Shown here one piece after another: positions 24,292 through 33,442 of a stretch of DNA of 64,000 nt. The notes beneath the pieces were generated by a model. The model was not told the DNA's origin, ran no database searches, and worked only from the letters and a program-made list of their open reading frames with translations. This stretch comes from DASZHJ01 sp035280245 (lineage in GTDB: Bacteria; Pseudomonadota; Alphaproteobacteria; ATCC43930; CGMCC-115725), in the NCBI GenBank assembly GCA_035280245.1, contig DATEGF010000366.1:79441-143440 (forward strand), in the 5' to 3' direction. A program made the position numbers and the translations under genes. How positions within the stretch are numbered: the stretch's first letter is position 1; every line of letters begins with the position of its first letter.

Positions 24292-24779
24292 GACGGGCGA
24301 TCCTCTTTCGCGAGCGCGAGCAGCGCCTCTCCTTGGGTGCGATAGGGTAGCCATTCCTCCATGTGTCGGATGCCCAGGCGATGATAGAAGTCGCGCGCGG
24401 GGTTCCAATGCAGCACCCAGAAATCGAGGCGACCCCAGCCGCGCTCGACCGTGATCGCGGCGAGCCGCGCCATGAGCCGGCGGCCGACGCCGAGCTTGCG
24501 CGCCCATTCCGAAACGAAGATGTCCTCGAGATAGAGTCCGGGCTTGCCGAGCCAAGTCGAGAAATTCGGGAAGAACAGTGCGAAGGCGGCGGCACGGCCG
24601 TCGACGAAGGCCAGCAGCGCCTCGAACCGCGGCGTTGGTCCGAAGCCATGTCGGCGAAAGTCCTCCTCGGTCGCGAGCACCGCGTCGGGCGCCTTCTCGT
24701 AGATCGCGAGCTCGCGCACCAGCCCCAGCAAGATCCCCGCATCCTCGGCGGCCGCAAAGCGGAGCGTGATCTCGGCCAT
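24288..24779 (-). CDS. GNAT-family N-acetyltransferase
   Basis: A 163-residue acetyltransferase close in pattern to the spermidine/diamine acetyltransferase group: FRRHGFGPTPRFEALLAFVDG, then LEDIFVSEWARKLGVGRRLM (acetyl-CoA loop) and FWVLHWNPARDFYHRLG. The acceptor cannot be fixed from sequence; a polyamine or thialysine is possible. It lies 2 bases after the SLC13-type permease gene and overlaps the YbaK gene. Confidence 0.9.
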   Translation of the reverse strand: MAEITLRFAAAEDAGILLGLVRELAIYEKAPDAVLATEEDFRRHGFGPTPRFEALLAFVDGRAAAFALFFPNFSTWLGKPGLYLEDIFVSEWARKLGVGRRLMARLAAITVERGWGRLDFWVLHWNPARDFYHRLGIRHMEEWLPYRTQGEALLALAKEDRPS

Positions 24780-24781
24780 CG

Positions 24782-26038
24782 TTACTCCCCGCCCGGCAGT
24801 AGCGGCAGCCAGCCCCAATACGCGAGCCATCCGACGGCGAAGCCCATCGAGATCAGCGTGATGGGAATGCCGATGCGGGCATGCTCGGCAAAGGTGATGC
24901 GCACGCCGAAATTCGCGGCGCGCTCGACGACGATAAGGTTGGCGAGGCTGCCCACCAGCAGGAGATTGCCGGCGAAGGTCGAGAGCAGGGCCAGACCGTA
25001 GAGCACGTTGGGCGCAACGTCGTTCCAGGTCTGCAGGATCAGGATCACCGAGGGCACGTTGCCGATGGTGTTGCTCATCAGTAGGGTGAGCGGCGTCAGC
25101 AGCGCGAGGTTGTCGGGCATGAGCCCGTGGGCACGCAGCGAGGCGATGAACTGGTAGGGGATTCCGGTATCCCGCAGCGCACCGGTCACCGCGAAGAGGC
25201 AGCCGAACAGCAACAGCAGCGGCCAATCCACCGCAGCGATCATGGCGCGGCTGGTGACCTTGCGGCTCGTGAGCAACAGCGCGGCGATCAGCAGCCCGCC
25301 ATTCTCCGGTCTGATCGGCGTCATGAAGCACACCAGGAGTGCCACTACCGCGACCACGCCTTTCAGGCTTTGGATGCGGTCGTGCGGGTGTATCGGCACC
25401 TCCGGAAGGTCCGCGGGCAGCGCCTCGATGCCGCTCATTCGATCGCGCCACTGGAACCAGATGACCGCAAAGACGGCGACCAGCGCGACGATCGCCGGCA
25501 TGCCGCAAGCGCCGAGGAAGGTCCAGAAGCTCAGATTGCCCATCTGGCCGATGGCGATGTTTTGAGGGTTGCCGATGAGGGTCGCCGCCGAGCCGGCGTT
25601 GGCCGCCGCGGCGAGCGCCAGCGCGAAGGGTCGGGGATCGAGGCCACGTCGGCGCGCGCCCGCGATCAACAGCGGCGTCATTCCGAAGAGCAGGATGTCG
25701 TTCGCCAGCACCGCCGAGAGCACGCCGGTGACCGCGACCGTAGCAGCCAGCAGCGTCGCTGGGCCACCACGCACCGCCATCACGCGCTGGACGCAGAGAT
25801 CGATGAAGCCGGAGGCGCCAAACTGCGCGGAGATGATCATGAGCGCGAACAGCAGAAATAGCGTGTCGGCATCGATGCTGCCGATCAGGCTGTCCATGTT
25901 GCTGGCCTCGGTCACCAGCAGCAGGATCACCCCGATGAGTGCGATGCCTGTCCGGTCGACCTGCAGCCACGGCAGCCGTCCCGCGGCCATGCCGAGGTAG
26001 GTCAGCACGAAGAACAGGACGACGATGGCGTTCTGCAT
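24782..26038 (-). CDS. SLC13/ArsB-like anion permease
   Basis: A 418-residue membrane protein with about eleven hydrophobic segments. LANDILLFGMTPLL and AANAGSAATLIGNPQNIAIGQMG match the duplicated hairpin motifs of the ion-transporter superfamily (SLC13/DASS, YbiR-like), and the second half has LLMSNTIGNVPSVILIL and FAGNLLLVGSLANLIV. It probably moves dicarboxylate or inorganic anions with sodium or protons. A candidate promoter with TATATA lies upstream, so it may head its own operon with the GNAT and YbaK genes. Confidence 0.85.
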   Translation of the reverse strand: MQNAIVVLFFVLTYLGMAAGRLPWLQVDRTGIALIGVILLLVTEASNMDSLIGSIDADTLFLLFALMIISAQFGASGFIDLCVQRVMAVRGGPATLLAATVAVTGVLSAVLANDILLFGMTPLLIAGARRRGLDPRPFALALAAAANAGSAATLIGNPQNIAIGQMGNLSFWTFLGACGMPAIVALVAVFAVIWFQWRDRMSGIEALPADLPEVPIHPHDRIQSLKGVVAVVALLVCFMTPIRPENGGLLIAALLLTSRKVTSRAMIAAVDWPLLLLFGCLFAVTGALRDTGIPYQFIASLRAHGLMPDNLALLTPLTLLMSNTIGNVPSVILILQTWNDVAPNVLYGLALLSTFAGNLLLVGSLANLIVVERAANFGVRITFAEHARIGIPITLISMGFAVGWLAYWGWLPLLPGGE

Positions 26039-26088
26039 GGGTTGGGGGAGCGGGAGAGACGGCTTCGGAGCCTCGGACGCGCTCTTGC

Positions 26089-26116
26089 TATATAGCGCGG
26101 CCTGCGCCGGTGTCTA
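26089..26116 (-). promoter_or_regulatory. Candidate promoter for the SLC13-GNAT-YbaK genes
   Basis: Minus-strand TAGACA (26111-26116) and TATATA (26089-26094) have a 16-bp spacer in the 99-bp gap after the PaaI-type thioesterase gene. The -10 is within the palindrome GCTATATAGC. Confidence 0.42.
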
Positions 26117-26137
26117 CAAAGCGGGCCGCGCCGCCCG

Positions 26138-26557
26138 TCAGCCGGGGATGGCGCTATACGTCCCGCGTCCAATCGCCACAAGCTTGCTGTTATCGTCATG
26201 GATGTCGATATCGACCACACCGACGGTACGTCCGGCGCGACGCACGCGCGCCGTTGCCGTGAGGCTCGTGTGCGTTGCCGGGCGGAGATAGTCGACGCGC
26301 AGGTTGATCGTCGGAACCGGGCCGCCGACCACGAGCGCCACAGCGAAATCCCCGGCAACGTCGATGAAGGTGGCGATGACGCCACCGTGATACTGACCGG
26401 TGCCCTTGCCGCGCTCGAATTCCGGCCGCATCGGCATTTCGAGCACCACGGTCTCATTCTCGGGCTCGACCGCCTTCGCGCGCATGCGCATGAAGGCGAT
26501 GAAGGGCGAGTTGTCGAGATACCGCTGCAGGCGCTCGACAGTCAGAGGCTCGCCCAT
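26138..26557 (-). CDS. PaaI-family hotdog thioesterase
   Basis: A 139-residue protein. QYHGGVIATFIDVAGDFAVAL is the characteristic PaaI/YbgC-type segment with the catalytic acidic residue, followed by TINLRVDYLRPATH. It hydrolyses acyl-CoA thioesters, here probably one formed by the ligase encoded two genes upstream. It is the last gene of the tightly packed block 26138-38755, 5 bp after the VOC gene. Confidence 0.92.
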   Translation of the reverse strand: MGEPLTVERLQRYLDNSPFIAFMRMRAKAVEPENETVVLEMPMRPEFERGKGTGQYHGGVIATFIDVAGDFAVALVVGGPVPTINLRVDYLRPATHTSLTATARVRRAGRTVGVVDIDIHDDNSKLVAIGRGTYSAIPG

Positions 26558-26562
26558 GGCGC

Positions 26563-27411
26563 TCAGCGCCCCGGCATGAATTCGACGATCGCGCCCTCGG
26601 CGAGACCGGGTCCGATCTGAATTCCGCCGCCACGCTCCTCGAAAACGACGCCTTGGCCTCGGAGATACCTCGCGGTCGTCGCAAGATCGCTGACGGCGAA
26701 GCGCGCCACCGCGACAAACGGCAGCGTGGGTGGCTCGATACGATAGCGCGCCGCGAGCTCATTCGCGTCGCTGATCTCGAGCGCGCCGCGCGAGAGCGCG
26801 AGATCCTCTCGTCCGATGATCCGGCCGAGCCGCTTGTGTGTCTCCCCGGGTGAGGGCACGCACAGCACGGCGCCCGCAAGCGCGATGACGCCGTTCGGCT
26901 GTGGAAGCAGGGCCGGCTGCCAGAGTACCTCGGGCGTCACCTGCTCGATCAGAAAGAGCTTCGCCTCGGGAAAGGTGCCGGGCGGCAATCCGACGATGCG
27001 AAACCGCGCGGGCCGGGTGCCGCCCGCGACCTGCGGCACGTCGCGGCCCAGATCTCGAATGCCGATCTCCGCGCCGAGCCGACCGCCGAGATCCCGCGCC
27101 GCCTGACCCGCATCGCGGCAACCGAGCGCCACGAGATGCAGCCCGGCATACCTCTGGAGCTGCGGCGTCACCTCGCCGGTGTAGCGCTTGGGATCGGTGA
27201 TCCCGAGTATCTCGAGGTAACCCTCCTTGAACATCGCGCAGTGATTGCCGCTGCCATAGGGCTCGAGCGGTCCGCCGGGCTTGAGCGGGCCCTTGTGCGA
27301 GCTCTCGGGCGTCAGCTTGAACCCGAGCCGCTCGTAAGTCTTCGCGGCCCGCGCGAGGTCGGGCACGACCACCGCGACGTGATCGAGGAACAAGCCATCA
27401 CCGGCGCTCAT
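26563..27411 (-). CDS. VOC/glyoxalase-like protein
   Basis: A 282-residue protein of the glyoxalase_3-like VOC type. LDHVAVVVPDLARAAKTYERLG opens the first module and ARFAVSDLATTARYLRGQG marks a second. EPYGSGNHCAMFKEGYLEILG carries metal-site candidates His and Glu. The start ATG overlaps the ligase stop by four bases. Such proteins catalyse isomerisation, dioxygenation or lyase steps on small substrates; the reaction here is unknown. Translational coupling to the CoA ligase suggests it acts on the same pathway. Confidence 0.85.
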   Translation of the reverse strand: MSAGDGLFLDHVAVVVPDLARAAKTYERLGFKLTPESSHKGPLKPGGPLEPYGSGNHCAMFKEGYLEILGITDPKRYTGEVTPQLQRYAGLHLVALGCRDAGQAARDLGGRLGAEIGIRDLGRDVPQVAGGTRPARFRIVGLPPGTFPEAKLFLIEQVTPEVLWQPALLPQPNGVIALAGAVLCVPSPGETHKRLGRIIGREDLALSRGALEISDANELAARYRIEPPTLPFVAVARFAVSDLATTARYLRGQGVVFEERGGGIQIGPGLAEGAIVEFMPGR

Positions 27412-28973
27412 GCGGCGCTCCCGATCTCGGCGCCGAAGGCCGTGACGAGCCGCCGCTTCACCTCCAACCGATCCGTCTTGGCGGCGCCGTTGAGGGGTAG
27501 CTCCGGCACGAGAAGAATTCGGCGGGGATGCGCGTAGGCGGGACCGTTCTTCAGCGAGAACGCCTTGAGGTCCTCGATGGTGGATTTGGCCTCCTTCGCG
27601 AGCACCACCATGGCGACGGGAACCTCGCCCTTCGTCGGATGCGGCAGCGGCACCACCGAGACGTCCGCGACGTCCGGATGCGTGAGCAGCAGGTTCTCGA
27701 CCTCCTTCGGATAGACGCTCTCGCCGCCGCTCTTGAACATGTCGTCGGTGCGGCCACGGAAGAAGTAGAAACCGTCCTTGTCGCGGCTGAAAAGGTCGCC
27801 GGTGCGGAGCCAGCCGTCCACCAGCCGCTGCTTGTTCACCTCGGGCAGCTGGTAATAGCCGGGCGTCACGCCCGGGTTCTTGACCCAGAGCTCGCCGTAG
27901 TCGCTTTCCTTGCCCGCGCTGTCGACGATCTTCACCTCGCCTTCCGGCCAGGCGACGCCACAGCTGCCGAAGGGCGCCTTCCGCCCATCGAGGGACGGAC
28001 CGATCATCACCGGACCGCCCTCGGTCAATCCGTAGCTCTCGCCCACGGGCACCTTGAAGGCTTTGTGAGTCGCCGCCATCAATTCCTCCTGGACCGGCGC
28101 CGAGCCGATCTTGAGGCCCTTGAGGGCGGAGAAGTCGAGGGTCTCGATCAGATCCTTCTGCTGAAGCAGCAGGGTAAACACGGCGGGCACGCCGCCCGTA
28201 TGCGTACACCGATAGTGCGACAACACCTGCAGAAACCGCCGCGGCTCGAAATTCGGCAGGAGCACCACGGAGCCGCCGACCGGCAGCATCGGCTTCACCG
28301 CGCCCGCCATGGCGTTCTTGTGATAGAGCGGCACCGCCGCGAGCGCGCGATCCTCGGAGGTCGAGGGCCAATACTTGTTAACGCAGCGGATCCACCAGAG
28401 CTGTCCAGCGTGCGTCAGCACGACGCCCTTGGGCCGTCCCGTCGACCCCGAGGTGTACGGCAGGAACGACATATGATCGGGCGACAGCGCCGGTGGGTCG
28501 AAATGCGGCGGACTCGCCTGCAGGGCCGTCTCGTAGCGCTCCCAGCCTGGCGGCGCCGGATCGAGTGCGATCTTGGTTGGCAAGCCGGCGGCATCGACCA
28601 CGCTGATCAAGGCCGGGCAGGCGCCGGGCTCGACCACGGCCGCAACGCAGCCGGCATTCCGGACGATATAGTCGAGCGTGTCGGCGCCGAGCCTGGTGTT
28701 GAGCGGCACCGGGACGATGCCCGCGCGCATGGCGCCATACATGATCTCGACGAACTCGAAGCGATTGCCGACCGCCATCGCGAAGCGGTCGCCCGGCTTG
28801 AGGCCGCGCGCCGTCAGCAGCGCCGCGACGCGGTCGTGCCGAGCGTCGAGCTCGCGATAGGAGACTTCGCGTGGGCTCGGACCCGAGAGATCGATGATTG
28901 CGGTCTTGCCGGGAAAGCGCGGCACTGCCTCGCTGAAGAAATATCCGAGATTGTCGCGCCGTCGATCCGTCAT
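27408..28973 (-). CDS. AMP-dependent acyl-CoA ligase
   Basis: A 521-residue adenylate-forming enzyme that activates a carboxylic acid to its CoA thioester. The P-loop-like motif is YTSGSTGRPKGVV (about residues 173-185), then GESYGLTEGGP, LRTGDLFSRDKDGFYFFRGR and the catalytic Lys near the end (PLNGAAKTDRLE). The overall pattern is that of medium- or aromatic-acid ligases such as the crotonobetaine/carnitine or fatty acid type; the exact acid is not evident. It is 61 bp downstream of the reductase gene and coupled to the VOC gene. Confidence 0.93.
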   Translation of the reverse strand: MTDRRRDNLGYFFSEAVPRFPGKTAIIDLSGPSPREVSYRELDARHDRVAALLTARGLKPGDRFAMAVGNRFEFVEIMYGAMRAGIVPVPLNTRLGADTLDYIVRNAGCVAAVVEPGACPALISVVDAAGLPTKIALDPAPPGWERYETALQASPPHFDPPALSPDHMSFLPYTSGSTGRPKGVVLTHAGQLWWIRCVNKYWPSTSEDRALAAVPLYHKNAMAGAVKPMLPVGGSVVLLPNFEPRRFLQVLSHYRCTHTGGVPAVFTLLLQQKDLIETLDFSALKGLKIGSAPVQEELMAATHKAFKVPVGESYGLTEGGPVMIGPSLDGRKAPFGSCGVAWPEGEVKIVDSAGKESDYGELWVKNPGVTPGYYQLPEVNKQRLVDGWLRTGDLFSRDKDGFYFFRGRTDDMFKSGGESVYPKEVENLLLTHPDVADVSVVPLPHPTKGEVPVAMVVLAKEAKSTIEDLKAFSLKNGPAYAHPRRILLVPELPLNGAAKTDRLEVKRRLVTAFGAEIGSAA

Positions 28974-29034
28974 GTCGCACCCCTCGAGCGGCCCTCAGTC
29001 TTGCAAGATGCCGGGAATTTGTCCAAGCCGCGGA

Positions 29035-30039
29035 TCAGGGCGTCAGCACGATCTTGCCGAAGGCGCGGCGGTCGATCAGGTCGCGATAGCCCTCGTGGAT
29101 CCGCTCCAGCGGCAGCTCCGAATGGATCACCGGCTTGAGCCGCCCGTCCGCGATCATGTCGAGGAGCGCCGCGTGATCCTCGCGCGTCCAACCGTTCGAG
29201 CCGATGATGTTGAACTCGAAGGACCAGATGTACCGGATATCGGTCTTGGGATCGTAGCCGGCGGTCGCGCCGCAGGTCAGCAGCCGGCCGCGCAGGCGCA
29301 GGGTGCGGAAGCACTCGGCCCAGGAATCGCCGCCACTGTAATTCACGACCACGTCCATCCCGCCGCCGCCCTCGTAGGTCCGAGGCTTGCCGTATGTCTT
29401 GACCACGGCCTCGACATAGTTCTCGCGCGACGTGTCGATCACACGATCGGCGCCGATCGCCCTCAGCTTCTCGGCCTTGTCCGCCGAGCTTGTCACCGCC
29501 ACCACGTGGCAGCCCGCGAGTTTCGCGAGCTGCACGCAGCAGGTGCCGACGCCGCCGCTGGCGCCGAGGATCAGCACTTTCTCGCCGGCCTGGATCTGGC
29601 CCCGCGTGTACATCATGCGGATTGCCGCGCCGTAGGCCGTCGGGAGGCAGGCCGCCTGCACGTGGGTCACGTTGTCGGGAACCGGCAGCAGCCACTCCGG
29701 CTCGACCGTGATGAGCTCACAGGCCCCACCGCGCAGCGTCTCGCCCATCATGCCAGGCTTGCGGTTCGGCATCACCGCCACTCGGGCGCCGACTTTCCAG
29801 CGCGCGCGATCGACCTCGAGGCCGAGCTCGACGATCTCGCCGGACACGTCGGCGCCGGGGATCATCGGCATCGGCGTGCGCAGACCGGGAATGCCGCGGA
29901 GGATCATGGGGTCGAAGCCGTTGAGGCTCACCGCCCTGACGCGCACGAGGCACTCGCCCGGCGCGGGCCGCGGCGCCGGAACGTCCTCGATGTGAATGTT
30001 CTCGAGCGGACCGTGCGCGTGGAAAACCACGGCTTTCAT
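29035..30039 (-). CDS. Medium-chain quinone oxidoreductase/zinc-less alcohol dehydrogenase-like protein
   Basis: A 334-residue MDR-superfamily protein. The N terminus MKAVVFHAHGPLENIHIEDV is typical of the quinone oxidoreductase group. The GroES-like part contains IPGADVSGEIV. The nucleotide fold has VLILGASGGVGTCCVQLAK, and SSADKAEKLRAIGADRVID suits NADP(H). The ATG at 30039 is six bases from GGAGG; an ATG two codons earlier abuts it. It probably reduces an enone or enoyl-type double bond in the pathway of the surrounding operon. Confidence 0.92.
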   Translation of the reverse strand: MKAVVFHAHGPLENIHIEDVPAPRPAPGECLVRVRAVSLNGFDPMILRGIPGLRTPMPMIPGADVSGEIVELGLEVDRARWKVGARVAVMPNRKPGMMGETLRGGACELITVEPEWLLPVPDNVTHVQAACLPTAYGAAIRMMYTRGQIQAGEKVLILGASGGVGTCCVQLAKLAGCHVVAVTSSADKAEKLRAIGADRVIDTSRENYVEAVVKTYGKPRTYEGGGGMDVVVNYSGGDSWAECFRTLRLRGRLLTCGATAGYDPKTDIRYIWSFEFNIIGSNGWTREDHAALLDMIADGRLKPVIHSELPLERIHEGYRDLIDRRAFGKIVLTP

Positions 30040-30055
30040 GGGCATCCTCCGATTT

Positions 30056-31588
30056 TCATTGTGGGCTCTCCGCGGCGGCCTCGCGTCCGGCGATACGCCC
30101 GCCGACGAAGCACTCCGCGAGATTGCCGCCGGACATGTAAAGGTGTCCGAACACGCTGCCGAGCTCGCCGGCGGCGTAGAGGCGCGGGATTGGCGCGCCG
30201 AACGCATCGACGACGCGTTGCCGCTCATCGTGGCGTGGCCCGCCCTGGGTGTTGGAGACGACGGGCCAGAGCCGCGCCGCGTAGAGGGGCGGGCCGCCAA
30301 GCGCCATCATGCTGCTGGCGGGACGGCCGAACTCTGGATCGTTTTCACGGGCGCAGGCCTGGTTCCAGCGCGCGATGGTGTCGGCGAGGACCGCAGCATT
30401 AACGTTCATCAGCCGAGCCAACTCCGCGGCGCTCTCTGCGCGCTGCACGATGCCGAGCTTGATCTCGGCCGCATTGTCGGGGCTCCAGTCGAAGCTTACG
30501 GCGGGATCGTTGTACGTCGGGCGACCCAGCGGATAGCGCTTGCGGCCGGCCTCATCCGTGATCAGCCAGCAGGGGATTCGGTCATAGCGCTGATGGTTGG
30601 CGTCATAGGGCTCGAGGGGCCGCGCGCCGGTGTCCTGTAGATAAGGCGGATACTCGTTCATGAACCGCCGACCGGCACGATCGACCACGATCCAGGTCAT
30701 TACGACATCGCCGCGCGGACCTTCGCCGGGGAGCCAATCCGGCAGTCGCTTGGTGCGGACGCCGTAGGGATAGGCGGCATCGGGATGCTGGAAGCCGTAG
30801 GACCCGTGGTAGTGCCACATGTGCCAGAGGTCGGCGCCCAGCTCCTGCGCCATGCGGACGCCATCGCCGGTGTTGCCGCGCACTGCCGCGGACAGCACCG
30901 GTTTGCCCTGCCAGAATTGCGCTTGCATCTCCGGGCTCGCCTCGAAGCCGCCGCAGGCCAGGATCACGCCGCGCTTCGCATGAATCGAACGCAAGCGGCC
31001 GTCGCTCTCGATTTGCACGCCGCGCACGACGCCCCGGGCATCGGCGAACAGTCGGCGCGCGGGCGTCTCGGTGCGCACCTGGATGCTCCGTCGGCGGAGA
31101 TTGTCCTGCAGCACGCGGAACAGCAGCGCGCCCGGTTTCGACCCGCGCACGTGCGGATAGTCGCGCGCGGGATCGATACCGGGGATGTCGTCGACATAGA
31201 CGAAACCAAAGGTGCGGTGGCCCGCGAAGGGATAATTGCCGGCGGCCTTGCGCCGCGAGATCACGGCACTGCTCTCGCTCCCGAGCGCTCGCACGAATGC
31301 CTCGACCTCGGTCATGCCATTGGCGAGGGTTCGCAGGACCGGATCGGGCGTCGTGGCGCCATTGGTCTCGCGGAGATAGTCGAAGGCTGCGTCCGCGTCG
31401 TCCGCCACGCGTACGCCACCCGCGGAGCAAACGGAGATGCCGCCGGGTTCCCGCATCTTCTCGATGAGGATCACGCGGGCACCGGCGTCATGTGCGCTCA
31501 GCGCGGCAACCGCGCCGGCATAGCCGCAGCCGATGACGACGACGTCCGTCTCCTCGTCCCAAGTCTCAGGCAAGGCAAGGCGCGGCAT
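30056..31588 (-). CDS. FAD-dependent fumarate reductase/ketosteroid dehydrogenase-like oxidoreductase
   Basis: A 510-residue flavoprotein. The FAD fold at the N terminus is DVVVIGCGYAGAVAALSAHD, with EKMREPGGIS. The C-terminal FAD contact is IPRLYAAGELGS, then SGGNLAECFVGGRIAG. The family includes fumarate reductase subunits, 3-ketosteroid dehydrogenases and urocanate reductases. No signal peptide is seen, so it is cytosolic. It lies 4 bp after the creatininase-family gene and 16 bp before the MDR reductase gene. Substrate unknown; it would introduce or remove a C-C double bond. Confidence 0.9.
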   Translation of the reverse strand: MPRLALPETWDEETDVVVIGCGYAGAVAALSAHDAGARVILIEKMREPGGISVCSAGGVRVADDADAAFDYLRETNGATTPDPVLRTLANGMTEVEAFVRALGSESSAVISRRKAAGNYPFAGHRTFGFVYVDDIPGIDPARDYPHVRGSKPGALLFRVLQDNLRRRSIQVRTETPARRLFADARGVVRGVQIESDGRLRSIHAKRGVILACGGFEASPEMQAQFWQGKPVLSAAVRGNTGDGVRMAQELGADLWHMWHYHGSYGFQHPDAAYPYGVRTKRLPDWLPGEGPRGDVVMTWIVVDRAGRRFMNEYPPYLQDTGARPLEPYDANHQRYDRIPCWLITDEAGRKRYPLGRPTYNDPAVSFDWSPDNAAEIKLGIVQRAESAAELARLMNVNAAVLADTIARWNQACARENDPEFGRPASSMMALGGPPLYAARLWPVVSNTQGGPRHDERQRVVDAFGAPIPRLYAAGELGSVFGHLYMSGGNLAECFVGGRIAGREAAAESPQ

Positions 31589-31592
31589 GAGA

Positions 31593-32354
31593 TCAGCCCT
31601 TGAGGTCGGGATAGAGCGCGACCAACCCTTCGATCAGCTCGCGCGCCATTTCCGCCAATAGCGTGCGACCTTTCTCGGCGGTGGCCAACGTGGGGTCGCC
31701 GCGCACCCCGCTGCGGCTGTAGTCGGGTCCATCAGCGGGATCGCCGCTGAAGCGGACCGGCCGCCGGAACACGGTCTTGGGCTCACCGAGCATGTTCCCG
31801 TAGTCCTCGACGGCGCGGTCCATATGGACGAGGCTCGGCTCGATCGCGAGGACCATCGAGGTTTCCCACTCGTCGCCGTGGCCGCCGAGTTTTTGACTGC
31901 CGCTCGCGAGTACTTGTATGCCGAGCTGGCGCATGTCGGCGACGGCAATGCGCATGCCGGTCGAGGCCAGGAGGTCGCGCACGACGATCTGCAATGGCTC
32001 CTCCGTCGAGACGCCGGTGTTGACGACGGCGATCCGTCGCGCTCCGTCGGCAATCAGCTTGCTCAACAATTCGCGCATGACCGCGGCAAAAGTCTCCGCG
32101 GAGAGATGCTGGCTCCCAGGATAGCGGGTGAAAGCGGGGTAGTAGCCGTGCGATACGATCGGCGCAACCAGCACCGGCAGGGCGGCCGCGACGCGCCGGG
32201 CAAGCTCCCGCGCTACCAGCCAGTCCGTCCTCATGGGGAGATGGTGGCCGTGCTCTTTCGCGATCGCGCCCACGGGTACAAACACCAGGGCGCCGGCTTT
32301 GAGGCGCGCCTCCACCTCGGGCCAGGTCAGGTCCTCGAGCCAGGCACCTCTCAC
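31593..32354 (-). CDS. Creatininase-family hydrolase with altered second motif
   Basis: A 253-residue protein. GAIAKEHGHHLPMRTDWL gives the metal ligands Glu, His and Asp of the creatininase family, and GGHGDEWETSMVLAI matches the HAGxxETS motif. The usual NGHGGN motif is replaced by VNTGVSTEEPLQ, so the His expected there is absent. Known members open lactams (creatinine) or cleave formamides and peptides. It starts with GTG overlapping the hydrolase stop (GTGA). Within the operon it may cleave a cyclic amide or a peptide-like product. The family is clear; activity is uncertain given the changed motif. Confidence 0.85.
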   Translation of the reverse strand: MRGAWLEDLTWPEVEARLKAGALVFVPVGAIAKEHGHHLPMRTDWLVARELARRVAAALPVLVAPIVSHGYYPAFTRYPGSQHLSAETFAAVMRELLSKLIADGARRIAVVNTGVSTEEPLQIVVRDLLASTGMRIAVADMRQLGIQVLASGSQKLGGHGDEWETSMVLAIEPSLVHMDRAVEDYGNMLGEPKTVFRRPVRFSGDPADGPDYSRSGVRGDPTLATAEKGRTLLAEMARELIEGLVALYPDLKG

Positions 32355-33433
32355 AACCAGCGCTCCAGGAACTTGCGCACGTCAGCGCCCCAGATCTGCC
32401 CACCGCGGCTCTCGAACAGGTGCCCCTCCTCGCGCGTCAGACCCCATTGCGGATAGATCTTGGACTCCACCACCTTGCCGCTGCCTTCGAGCGACTGCGC
32501 CAAGGCCAGCGTCGGGCCAATGCTGTAGTCGTTCGCGGCCTGGATAAAGAAAACAGGGTGGCTCAATTCCTTCGCGGCGGCGAGCATGTGGGTGCGGAGC
32601 GCCGGCGTGCGCTCCCAGTTCATCGCGGCGCCCGCGAATTCCACGGCGCACCGGAAGCGATCGGATTTCGCTGCTGAGAGCAGCGTGGTGATGCCACCGA
32701 AGGAGCTTCCCATGACCCCAATGTGCTCAGGCACGATATCGGGATGCGTCAGCAGCATATGGAGTGCCGCCACGATATCGTCGGACTCGTGGTCGAGCCG
32801 TTGGACGAGCTGGCTGTCGTACTCGGTGGTGCCAAATTCCGCCGAGACGTCCGTGCGCCACGGAGTGCCCGGTGACTTGCCGTAGCCGCGGCGATGCGGC
32901 AGGAAGGAGGCGATGCCCCAGCTCATGAGCAGTGCGCCGGTGCCGGGCCGACAGGCGTCCTGCGTGCCCTGCGTCATCCCGCTGCCATGGTTGGTGATCA
33001 TGCAGGGGAAGGGGCCGGGGCCCGGTGGACGGTAGAGATATCCGACGAGCTCCAGATCGGCGCTCCGAAACCGGATCTCTTCCGGCGCGATCGCGAGATC
33101 GACCAGGTCGCGGTCGCCGCTCCAATGCGTCTCGCCCATGCCGACGTCGCGCTCGATGCAGCGCTCGAAGCGCACGATCAGCTCGCGCATCTCCGCGCGC
33201 ACAGCCTCGAACTCCGTACTGGCCGCGCGTGCTGCGAGATCGGCGTCGTGCTCGGCGTCGCCGGCGAAGGCGCATTCCCACGTCACATCGGGTCCGTCGC
33301 CGCTCGCCTTCGCCCGGACTTTGCCCGCCTGCAGGCCGAGGGCGATGCGCACCAGGCAGGCGCGCCGGCGCGCCGTGAGCACTTGCTCGGCAAGACCCGG
33401 TTTCGCGTAGTAGTGCGTTCGCTCGACAATCAT
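32351..33433 (-). CDS. Alpha/beta hydrolase (dienelactone hydrolase-like) with N-terminal alpha+beta domain
   Basis: A 360-residue protein in two parts. Residues 1-95 read like a small ferredoxin-like domain of the NIPSNAP/Dabb type (MIVERTHYYAKPGLAEQVL). The hydrolase part has YLYRPPGPGPFPCMITNHGSG, the nucleophile elbow GSSFGG (Ser244), AANDYSIGPT with the acid and REEGHLF with the His. A peptidase S9-like or dienelactone hydrolase-like fold is likely. It is 9 bp downstream of the ABC ATPase and overlaps the creatininase-family gene, so it is probably the first catabolic step after import. Confidence 0.88.
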   Translation of the reverse strand: MIVERTHYYAKPGLAEQVLTARRRACLVRIALGLQAGKVRAKASGDGPDVTWECAFAGDAEHDADLAARAASTEFEAVRAEMRELIVRFERCIERDVGMGETHWSGDRDLVDLAIAPEEIRFRSADLELVGYLYRPPGPGPFPCMITNHGSGMTQGTQDACRPGTGALLMSWGIASFLPHRRGYGKSPGTPWRTDVSAEFGTTEYDSQLVQRLDHESDDIVAALHMLLTHPDIVPEHIGVMGSSFGGITTLLSAAKSDRFRCAVEFAGAAMNWERTPALRTHMLAAAKELSHPVFFIQAANDYSIGPTLALAQSLEGSGKVVESKIYPQWGLTREEGHLFESRGGQIWGADVRKFLERWL

Positions 33434-33442
33434 GACATGGCC

